Of a DNA stretch of 64,000 nt, positions 33,815 through 44,024 are shown one piece after another. This DNA is from Streptomyces megasporus (GTDB lineage: Bacteria; Actinomycetota; Actinomycetes; Streptomycetales; Streptomycetaceae): contig NZ_JODL01000030.1 of assembly GCF_000718985.1 (NCBI RefSeq), positions 43,917 to 107,916 of the forward strand. The letters run 5' to 3'. A program made the translations under genes and the position numbers. Every line of letters starts with the position of its first letter. The first letter of the stretch is position 1. The notes under the pieces are model-generated. The model ran no database searches. It saw nothing but the letters and a program-made list of their open reading frames with translations, and was not told the DNA's origin.

Positions 33815-36800
33815 ATGCAGATCCGGCTGACCGTCCTCGGACCGCGTGGCGGTTCCGCGGAACAGACCGCGAGCGGGTGCGACGTACTGGTGACCGCCCC
33901 TCCCGGTACCACCCTCTCCGCCGTGACCGGCGCTCTCGCCGCTGCCGCCGCCTCGGCGGGCGTCGCCCCCGCCGCCGGATCCGGGGACGCGGTGCCGGTG
34001 TTCGCCGGAACCCAGCGACTGGACCCGACGCGCCAGATACTCGGTGTGCCGCCGTTGGTGGACGGCGCGGTGGTGTCCCTGTACGGACCGAGCGCCCCCT
34101 GGGGCCACGGCCCGGCGCCCGGCGGCGCCCTCGCCCGGCTGCACGTGGTCGCCGGACCGGACGCGGGCGGCGTCCACCTGCTGCGGGGCGGGCAGGTGCG
34201 CGTCGGCCGCTCCGCCGACGCCGACGTGCCGCTGGACGACCCGGACGTCTCCCGGCTGCACTGCATGGTCACCGTGGCCGACACGGGCGCGGTGACCGTC
34301 GCCGACCTGGCCTCCACCAACGGCACCACGGTGGACGGCGTCGCCGTCCACGACCGTCCGGTCCCCCTGCCGCCGGGGGCGACGCTGCGGCTGGGCGAGT
34401 CCGCCGTGCGGCTGCGGGCCGAGCCCGGTGCGGCCGGCATACCCGGCGCCCCGTCCGCCCTGCCCACCGTTCCGGACGGCGAGGGCCGGCTGCGGATCGT
34501 TCCGAGCACCGCCACCACGGGCGGGACGGGCACCGCCTTCCTGCGCCCCGCCCCGACTCCGGCGCCCACCGCCGAGACGGTCACCGGACTGGGCCGCGCG
34601 ACGCTGCCGGCCGCGCCGCGCGGCACAACCACCCCGTACGTGCCCGGCCCCGGCGGGACGCCCGAGGCGCTCGACCACGGGCGTGCCGGCCACCATCCCT
34701 TCCCGGACGGCGGCGGCACCCACGGCGCCGGGTTCGTCCGCCCGCGCGGCGGCGCCGGGGGCGACCGTCGCGGACGCGGCGGTCTGGGCGCCTGGACGAG
34801 GTGGCTCACCGGGGGCCGGACGGAGCAGGACGACCCGGCGGGAGTCCCGGGGGCGGGCCGGACGACGGATCCGTCGTCCGCCGTGCCGCCGCCGGACGAC
34901 GAGCGGTGGCCCGACCCGTCGGAGATCCTGCTCACCGCGCTCGGGCCGGGTCCCCGGCTGTGGGAGCGCGGCCCCGGCCACCCCGACGCGCTGACCGTCC
35001 GGATCGGCACCGTCCGCGGCGCCGGCGGGGGCGTCGCCCCGGTCACCGTCGACCTGCGGGAGAGCGGTTCGCTGGGGCTGGCCGGCCCCCGGAACCGGCT
35101 GCTGCCGCCGGCGCGTTCGGTGCTCGCCCAACTCGCCGCGCTGCACGGACCGGGCGCCCTGGAGATCGTGCTGCTGGCCACCGACCGGGCGCCCGGCGAC
35201 GGGATCCGCGGGGAGTGGTCCTGGCTCGGCTGGCTGCCGCACCTGCGCCCGACGCGCGGCCAGGACTGCCGCCTGCTCCTGGCGTACGACCACGAACAGG
35301 CCGCCGCCCGCGTCGAGGAGCTGCTCCGGCGGCTGGACGGGCGGGGCGCGGAGTCGGGCCCGCCGACGGTGGTCGTGGTCGACGGCGACCCGGGCTCGGC
35401 CGAACTGCGCGAGGCCGTGGAGCGGCTGGCGGCGCGCGGACCGGCGGCCGGCATCCACCTGCTGTGTCTGGCCGAGGCCCCGGCCGCCACTCCCGCCTCC
35501 CCGCTCGCCGTCACCCTGGACGCCGCGGCGACCGCCTCCCCCGCCTTCCGCGTCTGCGGCACCGTCGGCCTGCTCAGCGGGGCCGTGGCCACGGCGATCC
35601 GGGTGGTCCGCCGTGGCACGGACCCGGCGAACGCCCCCATAGCGACCGTCGACGGGGTGTCGGACGCCTGGGCCGAGCGCTTCGCGCGGGCTCTGGCGCC
35701 GCTGTGCGAGGCGGACGGGGAGCGCGGCCCGTCCTCGTCCCGCCCGGCGCCGCTGCCCACCAGCTCCCGCCTCCTGGAGGAGTTGGGCCTGGCCCGGGCC
35801 ACGCCCGCGGCGCTGCTCGCCCGCTGGACCGAGCCGGGGGGCCCGACCGGTCCCGACGAGTTCGGCGGCGCGCGGGCCGGCGCGGTCCTCGGCGCCGGCC
35901 CGCACGGCCCGGTGACCGCCGATCTCGTGACCGCCGCCGGTCCCGTGCTGATCAGCGGCGCGTCCGGCTCCGGCAAGACGGAGCTGCTGCGGTCGCTGGC
36001 CGCCTCGCTGGCCGCCGGGGAGCGGCCCGACCGGCTCTCCCTGGTCCTCGTGGACGGCGACGGCGACGGCCTGCGGGTCTGCGGCGACCTGCCGCACGCC
36101 GCGACGTACCTGGCCGCCGGAGACCCGGTGCGGATGCGGGAGTTCGCCCAGGCCCTCAGCGGCGAGCTGAAGCGCCGCGCGGAACTGCTCGACGACCGCG
36201 CCCGGGGGACGGCCCGGGGGACGTACCCGGCCCACGAGGCGTACCCGGCGCGGGAGTACCCGGCACGGGAGGCACGGCGGGACACCGTCGCCCGGGTCGT
36301 CCCGCAGCGGCAGGCCGGCGACGGCGTCGACACGTTCCCGGCCGCGGCTCCGCGTCCCGACGCCGGCCCCGGCGCCCCCGGCGCCCTCAAGCTCCGGGCG
36401 CGCGGTCGGGCGCCGGCGGCGCCCGCCGTGCCCGACCCGCTGCCGCGGCTGGTGGTCCTCGTCGACGACTTCGACATACTGGTCGATCCCGCCCTGGGCA
36501 ACCCCGGGCGTCCCGCGGCCGGTTCCGTGGTCCGGGCGCTGGAGGCCGTGGCCCGGGGCGGCGCCCGGCTGGGGATGCACCTGGTGGTCGCGACCGGACG
36601 CCCGGACCGCACCGCGCGGACCGTGGCCGACGGAGGGGCGGCCATGCGGATCTCCCTGGGCTCCGACGACCCCGACGCGGGCCCGCTGCCCGGACGCGGG
36701 AAGCTGCACCGGCCGGACGGCTCGTCCACCGCCTTCCAGGCGGGTCGGGTCACGGGCCGCATACCGCGGACCGCGACGCTGCGGCCCACGGTGGTGCCCC

Positions 36801-36946
36801 TGGACTGGGCCCGGGCCGGTGATCCGCCCACCCGCAGGCCGGTCCGCGAACTCGGCAACGGCCCCACCGACCTGGCCCTGCTGGCCAGCGCGATCGAGCG
36901 GGCGGCGCGCGAGGCCGGGGCTCCCGCCGCCCCGTCCCTCCTCTGA
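33815..36946 (+). CDS. FHA domain and FtsK/SpoIIIE-type ATPase protein
   Basis: 1043 residues from ATG 33815. An FHA domain at about residues 105-180 (VRVGRSADADVPLDDPDVSR, then LASTNGTTVDG) binds phosphothreonine. The FtsK/EccC-like ATPase region has Walker A ISGASGSGKTELLRSLAA (about 714) and a Walker B-like LVVLVDDFDILVDP (about 877). A Pro/Arg/Ala-rich linker lies between. The combination suggests a kinase-regulated translocation ATPase. Divergence from two Ser/Thr kinases makes kinase-FHA signalling plausible. Relation to ESX-type secretion is possible, but no EsxA/B genes are visible here. Confidence 0.83.
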   Translation: MQIRLTVLGPRGGSAEQTASGCDVLVTAPPGTTLSAVTGALAAAAASAGVAPAAGSGDAVPVFAGTQRLDPTRQILGVPPLVDGAVVSLYGPSAPWGHGPAPGGALARLHVVAGPDAGGVHLLRGGQVRVGRSADADVPLDDPDVSRLHCMVTVADTGAVTVADLASTNGTTVDGVAVHDRPVPLPPGATLRLGESAVRLRAEPGAAGIPGAPSALPTVPDGEGRLRIVPSTATTGGTGTAFLRPAPTPAPTAETVTGLGRATLPAAPRGTTTPYVPGPGGTPEALDHGRAGHHPFPDGGGTHGAGFVRPRGGAGGDRRGRGGLGAWTRWLTGGRTEQDDPAGVPGAGRTTDPSSAVPPPDDERWPDPSEILLTALGPGPRLWERGPGHPDALTVRIGTVRGAGGGVAPVTVDLRESGSLGLAGPRNRLLPPARSVLAQLAALHGPGALEIVLLATDRAPGDGIRGEWSWLGWLPHLRPTRGQDCRLLLAYDHEQAAARVEELLRRLDGRGAESGPPTVVVVDGDPGSAELREAVERLAARGPAAGIHLLCLAEAPAATPASPLAVTLDAAATASPAFRVCGTVGLLSGAVATAIRVVRRGTDPANAPIATVDGVSDAWAERFARALAPLCEADGERGPSSSRPAPLPTSSRLLEELGLARATPAALLARWTEPGGPTGPDEFGGARAGAVLGAGPHGPVTADLVTAAGPVLISGASGSGKTELLRSLAASLAAGERPDRLSLVLVDGDGDGLRVCGDLPHAATYLAAGDPVRMREFAQALSGELKRRAELLDDRARGTARGTYPAHEAYPAREYPAREARRDTVARVVPQRQAGDGVDTFPAAAPRPDAGPGAPGALKLRARGRAPAAPAVPDPLPRLVVLVDDFDILVDPALGNPGRPAAGSVVRALEAVARGGARLGMHLVVATGRPDRTARTVADGGAAMRISLGSDDPDAGPLPGRGKLHRPDGSSTAFQAGRVTGRIPRTATLRPTVVPLDWARAGDPPTRRPVRELGNGPTDLALLASAIERAAREAGAPAAPSLL

Positions 36947-36991
36947 GCCCCCGTCCCTCTTCTGATCCCCACCGCGCCCGGGTGGGCCGGA

Positions 36992-37033
36992 AACGGTGAA
37001 GGGGGCGGCCGGTCGGCCGCCCCCTTCACCGTT
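36992..37033. terminator. Bidirectional terminator
   Basis: A perfect 20-bp inverted repeat starting AACGGTGAAGGGGGCGGCCG with a 2-nt loop, between the converging FHA-FtsK and NAD-GDH genes. Confidence 0.85.
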
Positions 37034-37054
37034 CGCGTGCCTCGGCGGTGTGCC

Positions 37055-40000
37055 TCAGCGGTTGCTGCGCAGCAGCGTGCGCATGGTGCGCATGGCCACC
37101 GAGAGGTTCGCCAGGTCGAACGTCTCGGACCTGCGGATCTCCTCCAGCGTGGCGCGGGCCCGGCCCAGGACGGCGGCGTTCCTCTCCTCCCACGCCTTGA
37201 AGCGCTGCTCGGGCGTGGCGCCGCCGTCCCCGGCCGCCAGCACGTCGGCCGTGAGGAGCTGGTGGGCGGCGTAGAGGTCCTCGCGGATCGACGCGCGGGC
37301 CATGGACTGCCAACGGTCGGCCCGCGGCAGCTCGCTCACCCGGTCCTGGAGCTCGGTGATGCCCAGCCGGTCGGCGAGGTCGTAGAACACCTCGGCGACG
37401 TCCAGCAGCTCGCGGCCCGTGCGGTCGGCGACGGCCACCACGTCCAGGGCCGGGAAGGCCGAGGAGAAGCCCGCCACCCGCAGCGCCAGGTCACCGGGGA
37501 CCCCGGCGTCGGTCAGCTCGTCGTTCACGCTCTGGAACCACTCCAGGTCGGTGCCCTTGAGCAGCTTGGGCAGCTCGGACCAGACCACCTCCACCCGGTC
37601 CCGGAAGACCTCGACGGTCTCGGCGATCCGCAGCGGCTGCGGCCGGTTGTTCAGCAGCCAGCGGGTGCCACGCTCGACCAGGCGCCGCGCGTGCAGCCGG
37701 ACACGGGTCTGGACGTCGGCGGCGACGCTGTTGTCCAACGCCTCCACCTCGTCCCAGACGCGGGCCAGGCCGAAGATCTCGCGGGCCGCGACGTGCGCCC
37801 GGACGATCTCCTCCGCCGACGCCCCGGACTCCTCCTTCATCCGGTGCACCATGGTCGAACCACCGGTGTTGACCGTGTCGTTGACCAGGACGGTCGTGAT
37901 GATCTCCCGGCGCAGCGCGTGGTCCTCCACCCGCTTGGGGAAGCGCTCGCGCAGCGCGGTCGGGAAGTACACGTGCGCCAACCGCTGGAGGTACGGGTCG
38001 TCCGGCAGGTCGGTGTCCGCCAACTCCTCGGAGAGGGCGATCTTGGCGTACGCGAGCAGGACGGCCAGCTCGGGCTGGGTGAGGCCGCGGCCGTGCGTCA
38101 GTCGATCGCGGACCTGCCGGTCCGTGGGCAGGAACTCCAGCTCCCGGTTCAGCCTGCCCGCGCGTTCCAGGGTCCGCATGAACCGCTGGTGGGCGTTGAG
38201 GAGGCCGGACGCCTGCGCCATCCCGTTGGCCAGCGCGACGTTCTGCGCGTAGTTGGTGCGCAGCACCAGCTCGGCGACCTCGTCGGTCATCTCGGCGAGC
38301 AGGGCGTTGCGCTGCTTGACCGCCAGATCACCGTCGGCGACGACCGAGTTGAGCAGGATCTTGATGTTCACCTCCAGGTCGGAGGAGTTCACGCCCGCGC
38401 TGTTGTCGATGGCGTCGGTGTTGATCCGTCCGCCCTTCATCGCGAACTCGATCCGGCCCAGTTGGGTGAAGCCCAGGTTGCCGCCCTCGCCGACGACCCT
38501 GGCCCGCAGGTCCCGGCCGTCCACGCGGATCGCGTCGTTGCCCTTGTCGCCGACATCGGCGTGCGTCTCGGTGGACGCCTTCACATACGTGCCGATGCCC
38601 CCGTTCCACAGCAGGTCCACCGGTGCCCTCAGGACCGCCTTCATCAGCTCGGCCGGGGTCATCTTGGTGACGCCGTCCTCGATGCCCAGCGCCTCGCGCA
38701 CCTGCGCGTTGATCGGGATGGACTTGGCGGTGCGGGGGTGGACGCCGCCGCCGGGCGACAGCAGCGAGGTGTCGTAGTCGGCCCAGGACGAGCGCGGCAG
38801 CTCGAACAGCCGGCGGCGCTCGGCGTAGGAGACGGCCGGGTCCGGGTTCGGGTCGATGAAGATGTGCCGGTGGTCGAAGGCGGCCACCAGCCTGATGTGC
38901 TCGCTGAGCAGCATGCCGTTGCCGAAGACGTCACCGGACATGTCGCCGATGCCGACGGCCGTGAAGTCCTGGGTCTGGGTGTCGTGGCCCAGTTCGCGGA
39001 AGTGCCGCTTGACCGACTCCCAGGCGCCGCGGGCGGTGATGCCCATGCCCTTGTGGTCGTAGCCGGCCGAACCGCCGGAGGCGAACGCGTCGCCCAGCCA
39101 GAAGCCGTAGGTGGTGGCGACCTCGTTGGCGATGTCGGAGAAGGCCGCGGTGCCCTTGTCGGCCGCGACGACCAGGTAGGTGTCGTCCCCGTCGTGCCGC
39201 ACCACGTCCTTGGGCGGCACGACCTGACCGCCCACGAGGTTGTCGGTGATGTCGAGCATGCCGGAGATGAAGGTCTTGTAGCAGGCGATGCCCTCGGCCA
39301 GCCAGGCGTCGCGGTCCACCGAGGGGTTGGGCAGCCGCTTGCCGACGAAGCCGCCCTTGGCGCCCACCGGCACGATCACCGTGTTCTTGACCTCCTGGGC
39401 CTTCACCAGGCCGAGGATCTCGGTGCGGAAGTCCTCGCGCCGGTCGGACCAGCGCAGGCCTCCGCGGGCGACCTTGCCGAACCGCAGGTGCACGCCCTCC
39501 ACGCGCGGCGAGTACACCCAGATCTCGTACGCCGGGCGGGGCTCGGGCAGGTCCGGGATGGCCTGCGGGTCGAACTTCATCGACACGTAGGCGTGCGGCC
39601 TCCCCGACTCGTCGCGGGACTGGAAGTAGTTCGTGCGCAGGGTGGCCTTGATCAGGGTGAGGAACGAGCGCAGGATGCGGTCCTCGTCCAGCGAGGCGAC
39701 CTGGTCCAGCGCCCCGTCCAGCTCCTCCAGCAGGCCGTCGGTCAGTTCGTGGCCCGCGTCCGCGCGCTCCGGGGAGAACCGGGCCTCGAAGAGGTTGACC
39801 AGCAGCCGGGTGGTGTGGACGTTGCGACGGAGGGTGTCCTCCATGTAGTCCTGGCTGAACGGCGAGCCGGCCTGCCGCAGGTACTTGGCGTAGGCGCGCA
39901 GCATCATCGCCTGACGCCACGTCAGTCCGGTGGAGAGCACCAGCGCGTTGAAGCCGTCGCTCTCGGCTTCGCCGCGCCAGACGGCGGCGAAGGCCTCCTG

Positions 40001-42076
40001 GAAGCGTTCACGGGCGTCGCCGTCCAGGTTCTGATCCTGCTCGACGGGCACGCGCAGCCCGAAGTCGTAGATCCACGCCCGGGAGCGGTCGGCGCAGCGC
40101 AGCTCGTAGGGGCGCTCGTCGACGACCTCGACGCCCAGTGCCTGGAGGACCGGCAGCACCGTGGAGAGCGAGACCGGCTCACCGGTGCGGTAGATCTTGA
40201 AGCGGCGTTCCCCGGGGCCCGCCCCGACCGGCTCGTACAGGCTGAGCGCGAAGTCGTCGGCGTCCTCCCCGCTCTCCAGTCCTTCGAGGTGCTGGAGGTC
40301 GGCGACCGCCGCGCGGGGCGGGAAATCGGCCTTGTAGGCCTCGGGGAAGGCGTCGGCGTAGCGGTGCGCCAGCCGGGACGCCTGTTCCTCGCCCACCTCG
40401 GCGACCAGTGCGTCGGAGAAGCCGTCGTCCCAGGAGCGGGCGGCCTCGGCGAGCCGGGCCTCGATGCGCTCGACGTCGGCGTCGGTCGGCTCGACCAGCT
40501 CCGTGCCCTGCGGGACGCGGATGACGAAGTGCAGCCGGGCCAGGACCGATTCGGTGTTCCAGGCGGTGAAGTCGACGTTGGTGCCGCCCAGTTCCTCGGT
40601 GAGGATGTCGATCAGCCGCATCCGCACGGCGGTGGTGTAGCGGTCGCGCGGCAGGTAGACCAGCGCGGAGTAGTACCGGCCGTACTCGTCCTGGCGCAGG
40701 TAGAGGCGGAGCTTGCGGCGCTCCTGGAGGTACAGGACGGAGGTGACGATGCCGCGGAGTTCGTCGGCCGGGATCTGGAAGAGCTCGTCGCGCGGGTACG
40801 TCTCCAGGATCTGGAGCAGGTCGCGACCGCCGTGGCTGTCGGGGGTGAAGCCCGAGGAGGCGATGACCTCCTCGACCTTGCGGCGGATCACGGGCACGCG
40901 GCGCACCGACTCGGTGTAGGCGGTCGACGAGAACAGGCCGAGGAAGCGGCGCTCGCCCACCACGTTGCCCGCCTCGTCGAACTTCTTCACCCCGATGTAG
41001 TCCAGGTACGAGGGGCGGTGCACGGTGGCGCGGCTGTTGGCCTTGGTGAGCACCAGCAGGCGGGGCTCGCGGGCCTTGGCGCGGACGCCCGCGGTGAGCC
41101 GGTTGAAGGCGGGGGAACCGCCGTGCGCGCGGCGCTCCCCGTCCTCGCCGCCGGCCTCCCCGTCGCCCCCTTCGACGTCGCCGCTCTGGCGCGGGTCGGA
41201 GCGCAGGATGCCCAGGCCGGTGCCGGGGACGGCGTTGAGCAGCAGCTCCTCGGTGCCGTCGACGGTCTCCGAGGACAGCTCGTACTCGCGGTAGCCGAGG
41301 AAGGTGAAGTGGTCGTCGGCGAGCCAGCGCAGCAGCTCGCGGGCCTCCTCGATCTCCTTGTCGGACACGGCGTCGGCGATCGGCTCGTCGGGCAGCCCGT
41401 CGGCGATCCGCAGGGCGGCGGCGCGCATCTTCTGCCAGTCCTCGACCGCCTCGCGGACGTCGGACAGCACGCGCCGCAGGGCGTCGGTGATCCGCCGCAG
41501 GGCGTCGTGGTCGGTCTCCCGGTCGATCTCGACGTGGATCCACGATTCGACGACCGCGTCGTGCGGGAGGCCGTGCGTCTCGGAGGCGGCGGCCCTGTCC
41601 GAGAGCTGCGGGTCGGGGTTGGCGTCCGGCAGCACCTCCAGCAGTCTGCCGGTGACGTCGCGGCGGACGACCACCTGGGGGTGGACCACCAGGTGGATGC
41701 CGCAGCCCTGCCGGGTGAGCTCGTTGGTGACCGAGTTCACCAGGAAGGGCATGTCGTCGGTGACGACCTCGACGACGGAGTGGGTGCAGGTCCAGCCGTT
41801 CTCCTCGACCGACGGCGTGTGGACGCGGACCTTGGCGGTGCCCTGGGGCCGCTCCTGGGCCAGTCGGTGGTGGGAGACCGCGGCCCCGTAGACGTCGACC
41901 GGGTCGCGGCCGACGAGGTCCTCGGGGGCGGTGTGCAGGTAGTAGCGCTGGAGATACGGGACGAGTGCCTCGGAGTCCAGGCCCAGGGCCGGTTGGCTCC
42001 CGGCCGGGCCGTGCTCGGCCACTCGCGCGGCTCGTTCGAGCAGCTCGGCCTTATCCTCGTCCAGCTTGGTCTGCAT
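37055..42076 (-). CDS. NAD-specific glutamate dehydrogenase, large 180-kDa type
   Basis: 1673 residues, matching the length of Streptomyces NAD-GDH. It converts glutamate to 2-oxoglutarate and ammonia with NAD+. ATG 42076 (MQTKLDEDKAELLERAARVA) has CAGGAG 8 nt upstream. Upstream in-frame codons look non-coding. N-terminal ACT-like regulatory domains include VVEVVTDDMPFLVNSVTNEL. The catalytic domain contains ARGGLRWSDRREDFRTEILG, IVPVGAKGGFVGKRLP, VAADKGTAAFSDIANEVA and DMSGDVFGNGMLLSEHIRLV, typical of the Bac_GDH family. Activity in this class is allosterically regulated by amino acids. Monocistronic. Confidence 0.95.
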   Translation of the reverse strand: MQTKLDEDKAELLERAARVAEHGPAGSQPALGLDSEALVPYLQRYYLHTAPEDLVGRDPVDVYGAAVSHHRLAQERPQGTAKVRVHTPSVEENGWTCTHSVVEVVTDDMPFLVNSVTNELTRQGCGIHLVVHPQVVVRRDVTGRLLEVLPDANPDPQLSDRAAASETHGLPHDAVVESWIHVEIDRETDHDALRRITDALRRVLSDVREAVEDWQKMRAAALRIADGLPDEPIADAVSDKEIEEARELLRWLADDHFTFLGYREYELSSETVDGTEELLLNAVPGTGLGILRSDPRQSGDVEGGDGEAGGEDGERRAHGGSPAFNRLTAGVRAKAREPRLLVLTKANSRATVHRPSYLDYIGVKKFDEAGNVVGERRFLGLFSSTAYTESVRRVPVIRRKVEEVIASSGFTPDSHGGRDLLQILETYPRDELFQIPADELRGIVTSVLYLQERRKLRLYLRQDEYGRYYSALVYLPRDRYTTAVRMRLIDILTEELGGTNVDFTAWNTESVLARLHFVIRVPQGTELVEPTDADVERIEARLAEAARSWDDGFSDALVAEVGEEQASRLAHRYADAFPEAYKADFPPRAAVADLQHLEGLESGEDADDFALSLYEPVGAGPGERRFKIYRTGEPVSLSTVLPVLQALGVEVVDERPYELRCADRSRAWIYDFGLRVPVEQDQNLDGDARERFQEAFAAVWRGEAESDGFNALVLSTGLTWRQAMMLRAYAKYLRQAGSPFSQDYMEDTLRRNVHTTRLLVNLFEARFSPERADAGHELTDGLLEELDGALDQVASLDEDRILRSFLTLIKATLRTNYFQSRDESGRPHAYVSMKFDPQAIPDLPEPRPAYEIWVYSPRVEGVHLRFGKVARGGLRWSDRREDFRTEILGLVKAQEVKNTVIVPVGAKGGFVGKRLPNPSVDRDAWLAEGIACYKTFISGMLDITDNLVGGQVVPPKDVVRHDGDDTYLVVAADKGTAAFSDIANEVATTYGFWLGDAFASGGSAGYDHKGMGITARGAWESVKRHFRELGHDTQTQDFTAVGIGDMSGDVFGNGMLLSEHIRLVAAFDHRHIFIDPNPDPAVSYAERRRLFELPRSSWADYDTSLLSPGGGVHPRTAKSIPINAQVREALGIEDGVTKMTPAELMKAVLRAPVDLLWNGGIGTYVKASTETHADVGDKGNDAIRVDGRDLRARVVGEGGNLGFTQLGRIEFAMKGGRINTDAIDNSAGVNSSDLEVNIKILLNSVVADGDLAVKQRNALLAEMTDEVAELVLRTNYAQNVALANGMAQASGLLNAHQRFMRTLERAGRLNRELEFLPTDRQVRDRLTHGRGLTQPELAVLLAYAKIALSEELADTDLPDDPYLQRLAHVYFPTALRERFPKRVEDHALRREIITTVLVNDTVNTGGSTMVHRMKEESGASAEEIVRAHVAAREIFGLARVWDEVEALDNSVAADVQTRVRLHARRLVERGTRWLLNNRPQPLRIAETVEVFRDRVEVVWSELPKLLKGTDLEWFQSVNDELTDAGVPGDLALRVAGFSSAFPALDVVAVADRTGRELLDVAEVFYDLADRLGITELQDRVSELPRADRWQSMARASIREDLYAAHQLLTADVLAAGDGGATPEQRFKAWEERNAAVLGRARATLEEIRRSETFDLANLSVAMRTMRTLLRSNR

Positions 42077-42464
42077 GTCGTCTGGCTCCTGTCGCGCGCC
42101 GTTGCGTGACGTCAAGGTGGTGGAGGCGTGACGCCGACACACACAGTGTCCGCCGGAGCGGGGCGTCATGCCGGTCGGAGGCGTGATCGACGATGGTCCG
42201 GGCGGTGTCACCCGGACGGTTCGGGGCGGAGGCGACGTTGCCTTCCGCCGGTATCGTGCTGATCACACGGCCAGGCTATCTCCCCCCGCCCCGGGGGTGT
42301 CTCTGCTCTTCGGCAGCAAAAAAGGTGCCTCGAATTAGCCAAAGTGGACAGTTTCCGAGCCGGTGAGGACGTCGGACGCGGAGACGCCCCCGCGGCGGCG
42401 CTCCCGCCGAGGGGCGAACCCTCGGAAGGCGACACGAGCGGGGCGAACCTCGGCTGACGCGGCA
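42077..42464. other. Intergenic region upstream of NAD-GDH
   Basis: 388 bp between the GDH start and the HAD gene stop on the same strand. It holds the GDH promoter. A less GC-rich patch at about 42310-42360 (CAGCAAAAAAGGTGCCTCGA) is the only unusual composition. No gene or strong hairpin seen. Confidence 0.4.
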
Positions 42465-43142
42465 CTAGTCCCCCGCGACCATGCTCTCGGCCACCTCGAC
42501 GGCCTCGGCGAGACTGTCGACCACCGGCACCCCGGCCGTCTCCAGGCTGGCCCGGCTGTGCGAACCCCCGGTGTACAGCACGGCCCGCGCGCCCACGTGG
42601 GCCGCCGCGAGCGCGTCGTCCACGGCGTCGCCGACCACCACGGTGCGACGCGGGTCGAAACCGTCGAGCGCCGCCACGTGCGCCGCCATCTGCAGCGCCT
42701 TGCCCTTGCTCGGCCCGTCGCGGCGGCTGCCGTCCACCCGGGCGAAGTGTTCCTCGATCCCGTGGCGGCGCACCAGTGGCACCAGGTGTTCGTGGGGCGC
42801 GAGGGAGCACAGCGACTGTGTCGTGCCGGCCGCCCGCAACTCCGCGAGCAGCCGCGCCGCCCCCTCGGCCAGCCCCGCGTCCTCGACGCGCGCGAAGTAG
42901 TGCCGGTGGAAGACCGTGTCCATCTCGGCCCACTCCGCCTCGGTGGGCAGCCGCCCCAGCAGCCGTTCGTAGAAGCGCGGCACCGGTACGCAGTACAGCT
43001 CCCGGTAGCGCGCCAGTGTGATGGGCGGCAGGCCGATCTCGGCGAACGCGGCGTTCGTCGCCTCGATCACCGCGTCGATGTCGTGCAGCAGTGTGCCGTT
43101 CCAGTCCCACACGATGTGGGATCTTCCCGTCCCCGAATGCAT
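42465..43142 (-). CDS. HAD-superfamily hydrolase (phosphatase-like)
   Basis: 225 residues. Motif I is VWDWNGTLLHD near the N-terminus. The second canonical Asp is Asn (DWNGT), a variant common in one HAD branch. Motif III Lys lies in SKGKALQMAA and motif IV in TVVVGDAVDDALAA. The helical cap between motifs I and II resembles phosphoglycolate phosphatase-type enzymes. The substrate is unknown. ATG 43142 is taken; GTG 43148 is possible. Confidence 0.85.
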   Translation of the reverse strand: MHSGTGRSHIVWDWNGTLLHDIDAVIEATNAAFAEIGLPPITLARYRELYCVPVPRFYERLLGRLPTEAEWAEMDTVFHRHYFARVEDAGLAEGAARLLAELRAAGTTQSLCSLAPHEHLVPLVRRHGIEEHFARVDGSRRDGPSKGKALQMAAHVAALDGFDPRRTVVVGDAVDDALAAAHVGARAVLYTGGSHSRASLETAGVPVVDSLAEAVEVAESMVAGD

Positions 43143-43210
43143 ACCCACGACGGTACGGCCTCGCGGTGACAGTCGGGAGACGCGGCCGGCCGGGGGCCGG
43201 GCGGGGGCCG

Positions 43211-43726
43211 TCAGCCCAGCTCCTCCAGGAGGGCGCCGATCTCCTGGGTGGCGTACCACAGCAGTTCGTGGTCCTCCGCCCCGTCCACGACGAACCGGGC
43301 GTCGTCGTCGCCCTGGTCGGCCGCGCCCAGCGCGTCCGCCGCCGCGGCGACGTCCGCCTCGGCCTCCCGGGCGTCGATGTGCACGGCGGCGGCCTTGGAC
43401 AGCGGCACGGGCCGCTCGATGCGCACCTCGCCGAGCGCGGACGGGTCCAGACTGCGGTCCGGGTCGGCGACCGCCTCGCGGTCGGGCACGTCGGCGGCCA
43501 CCACCACCCTCAGCCGCGGGGCGTCCGGGTCGGCCGCCAGCCGCCGCAGGGACGCCTGCGCGGCCCGCCCCAGCGCCGCGTACTCCAGTTCCTCGACGTC
43601 GTCCGAGACGTACCACTCGCGCAGCCCGGGGGTGACCGCGTAGGCGATCAGCGGGCCGGGGCCCAGCTCGCCCTTCCCGTGCGCGTCCGCGAGGCCGGGC
43701 AGGGTCAGGGGGACATAGACGCGCAT
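43211..43726 (-). CDS. Conserved actinobacterial protein (DUF6912-like)
   Basis: 171 residues, acidic, beginning MRVYVPLTLPGLADAHGKGE. The pattern of a short N-terminal strand followed by YAVTPGLREWYVSDDVEELE and a C-terminal DDARFVVDGAEDHELLWYAT matches a conserved hypothetical family of actinobacteria. No catalytic motif or membrane segment. It precedes the HAD gene by about 70 bp on the same strand, so they may be co-transcribed. Function unknown. Confidence 0.75.
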   Translation of the reverse strand: MRVYVPLTLPGLADAHGKGELGPGPLIAYAVTPGLREWYVSDDVEELEYAALGRAAQASLRRLAADPDAPRLRVVVAADVPDREAVADPDRSLDPSALGEVRIERPVPLSKAAAVHIDAREAEADVAAAADALGAADQGDDDARFVVDGAEDHELLWYATQEIGALLEELG

Positions 43727-43984
43727 CGCTACCGCTTTCGTGTAAGGCCGGTCCGACTTGCCCCGACAGCATACGGCGGTCGGGACGCCCCGATCGCCTT
43801 GGGACTCCCCGCTCTCCCCGACGTCCCACACCTCGGCACCACAGGTCAGAGGCGTCCCGCGTCAGTCTCCGCGCGTCTCTTCCGTCGGATAGGTGAACCG
43901 CGCCGGGCCCGCCGCGGCCGGTCGTCGGTCGTTGCCGCCTTCGGGACGCCCCAGTAGAACCGGTGCCGAAAGCTACCGCTCAGT

Positions 43985-44003
43985 ACGCACCGTTTCGGTG
44001 CGT
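43985..44003 (+). promoter_or_regulatory. Short hairpin in 5' region of Rv3235-like gene
   Basis: ACGCACCG-TTT-CGGTGCGT, a perfect 8-bp stem 21 nt before the ATG. It lies in a ~300-bp divergent intergenic region (43727-44024) that otherwise shows no gene. Confidence 0.35.
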
Positions 44004-44024
44004 GAGAGGCAACGGGGAGAGACC

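Noticed and set aside
37037..42109. 1690-residue open frame opposite the NAD-glutamate dehydrogenase gene
   Set aside because: It is the mirror frame of the GDH gene, made of repetitive Val/Gln/Gly/Arg words. GDH motifs on the other strand are unambiguous.
42208..43110. 300-residue minus-strand frame overlapping the HAD hydrolase
   Set aside because: Low-complexity Gly/Arg shadow frame. The HAD motifs lie in another frame.
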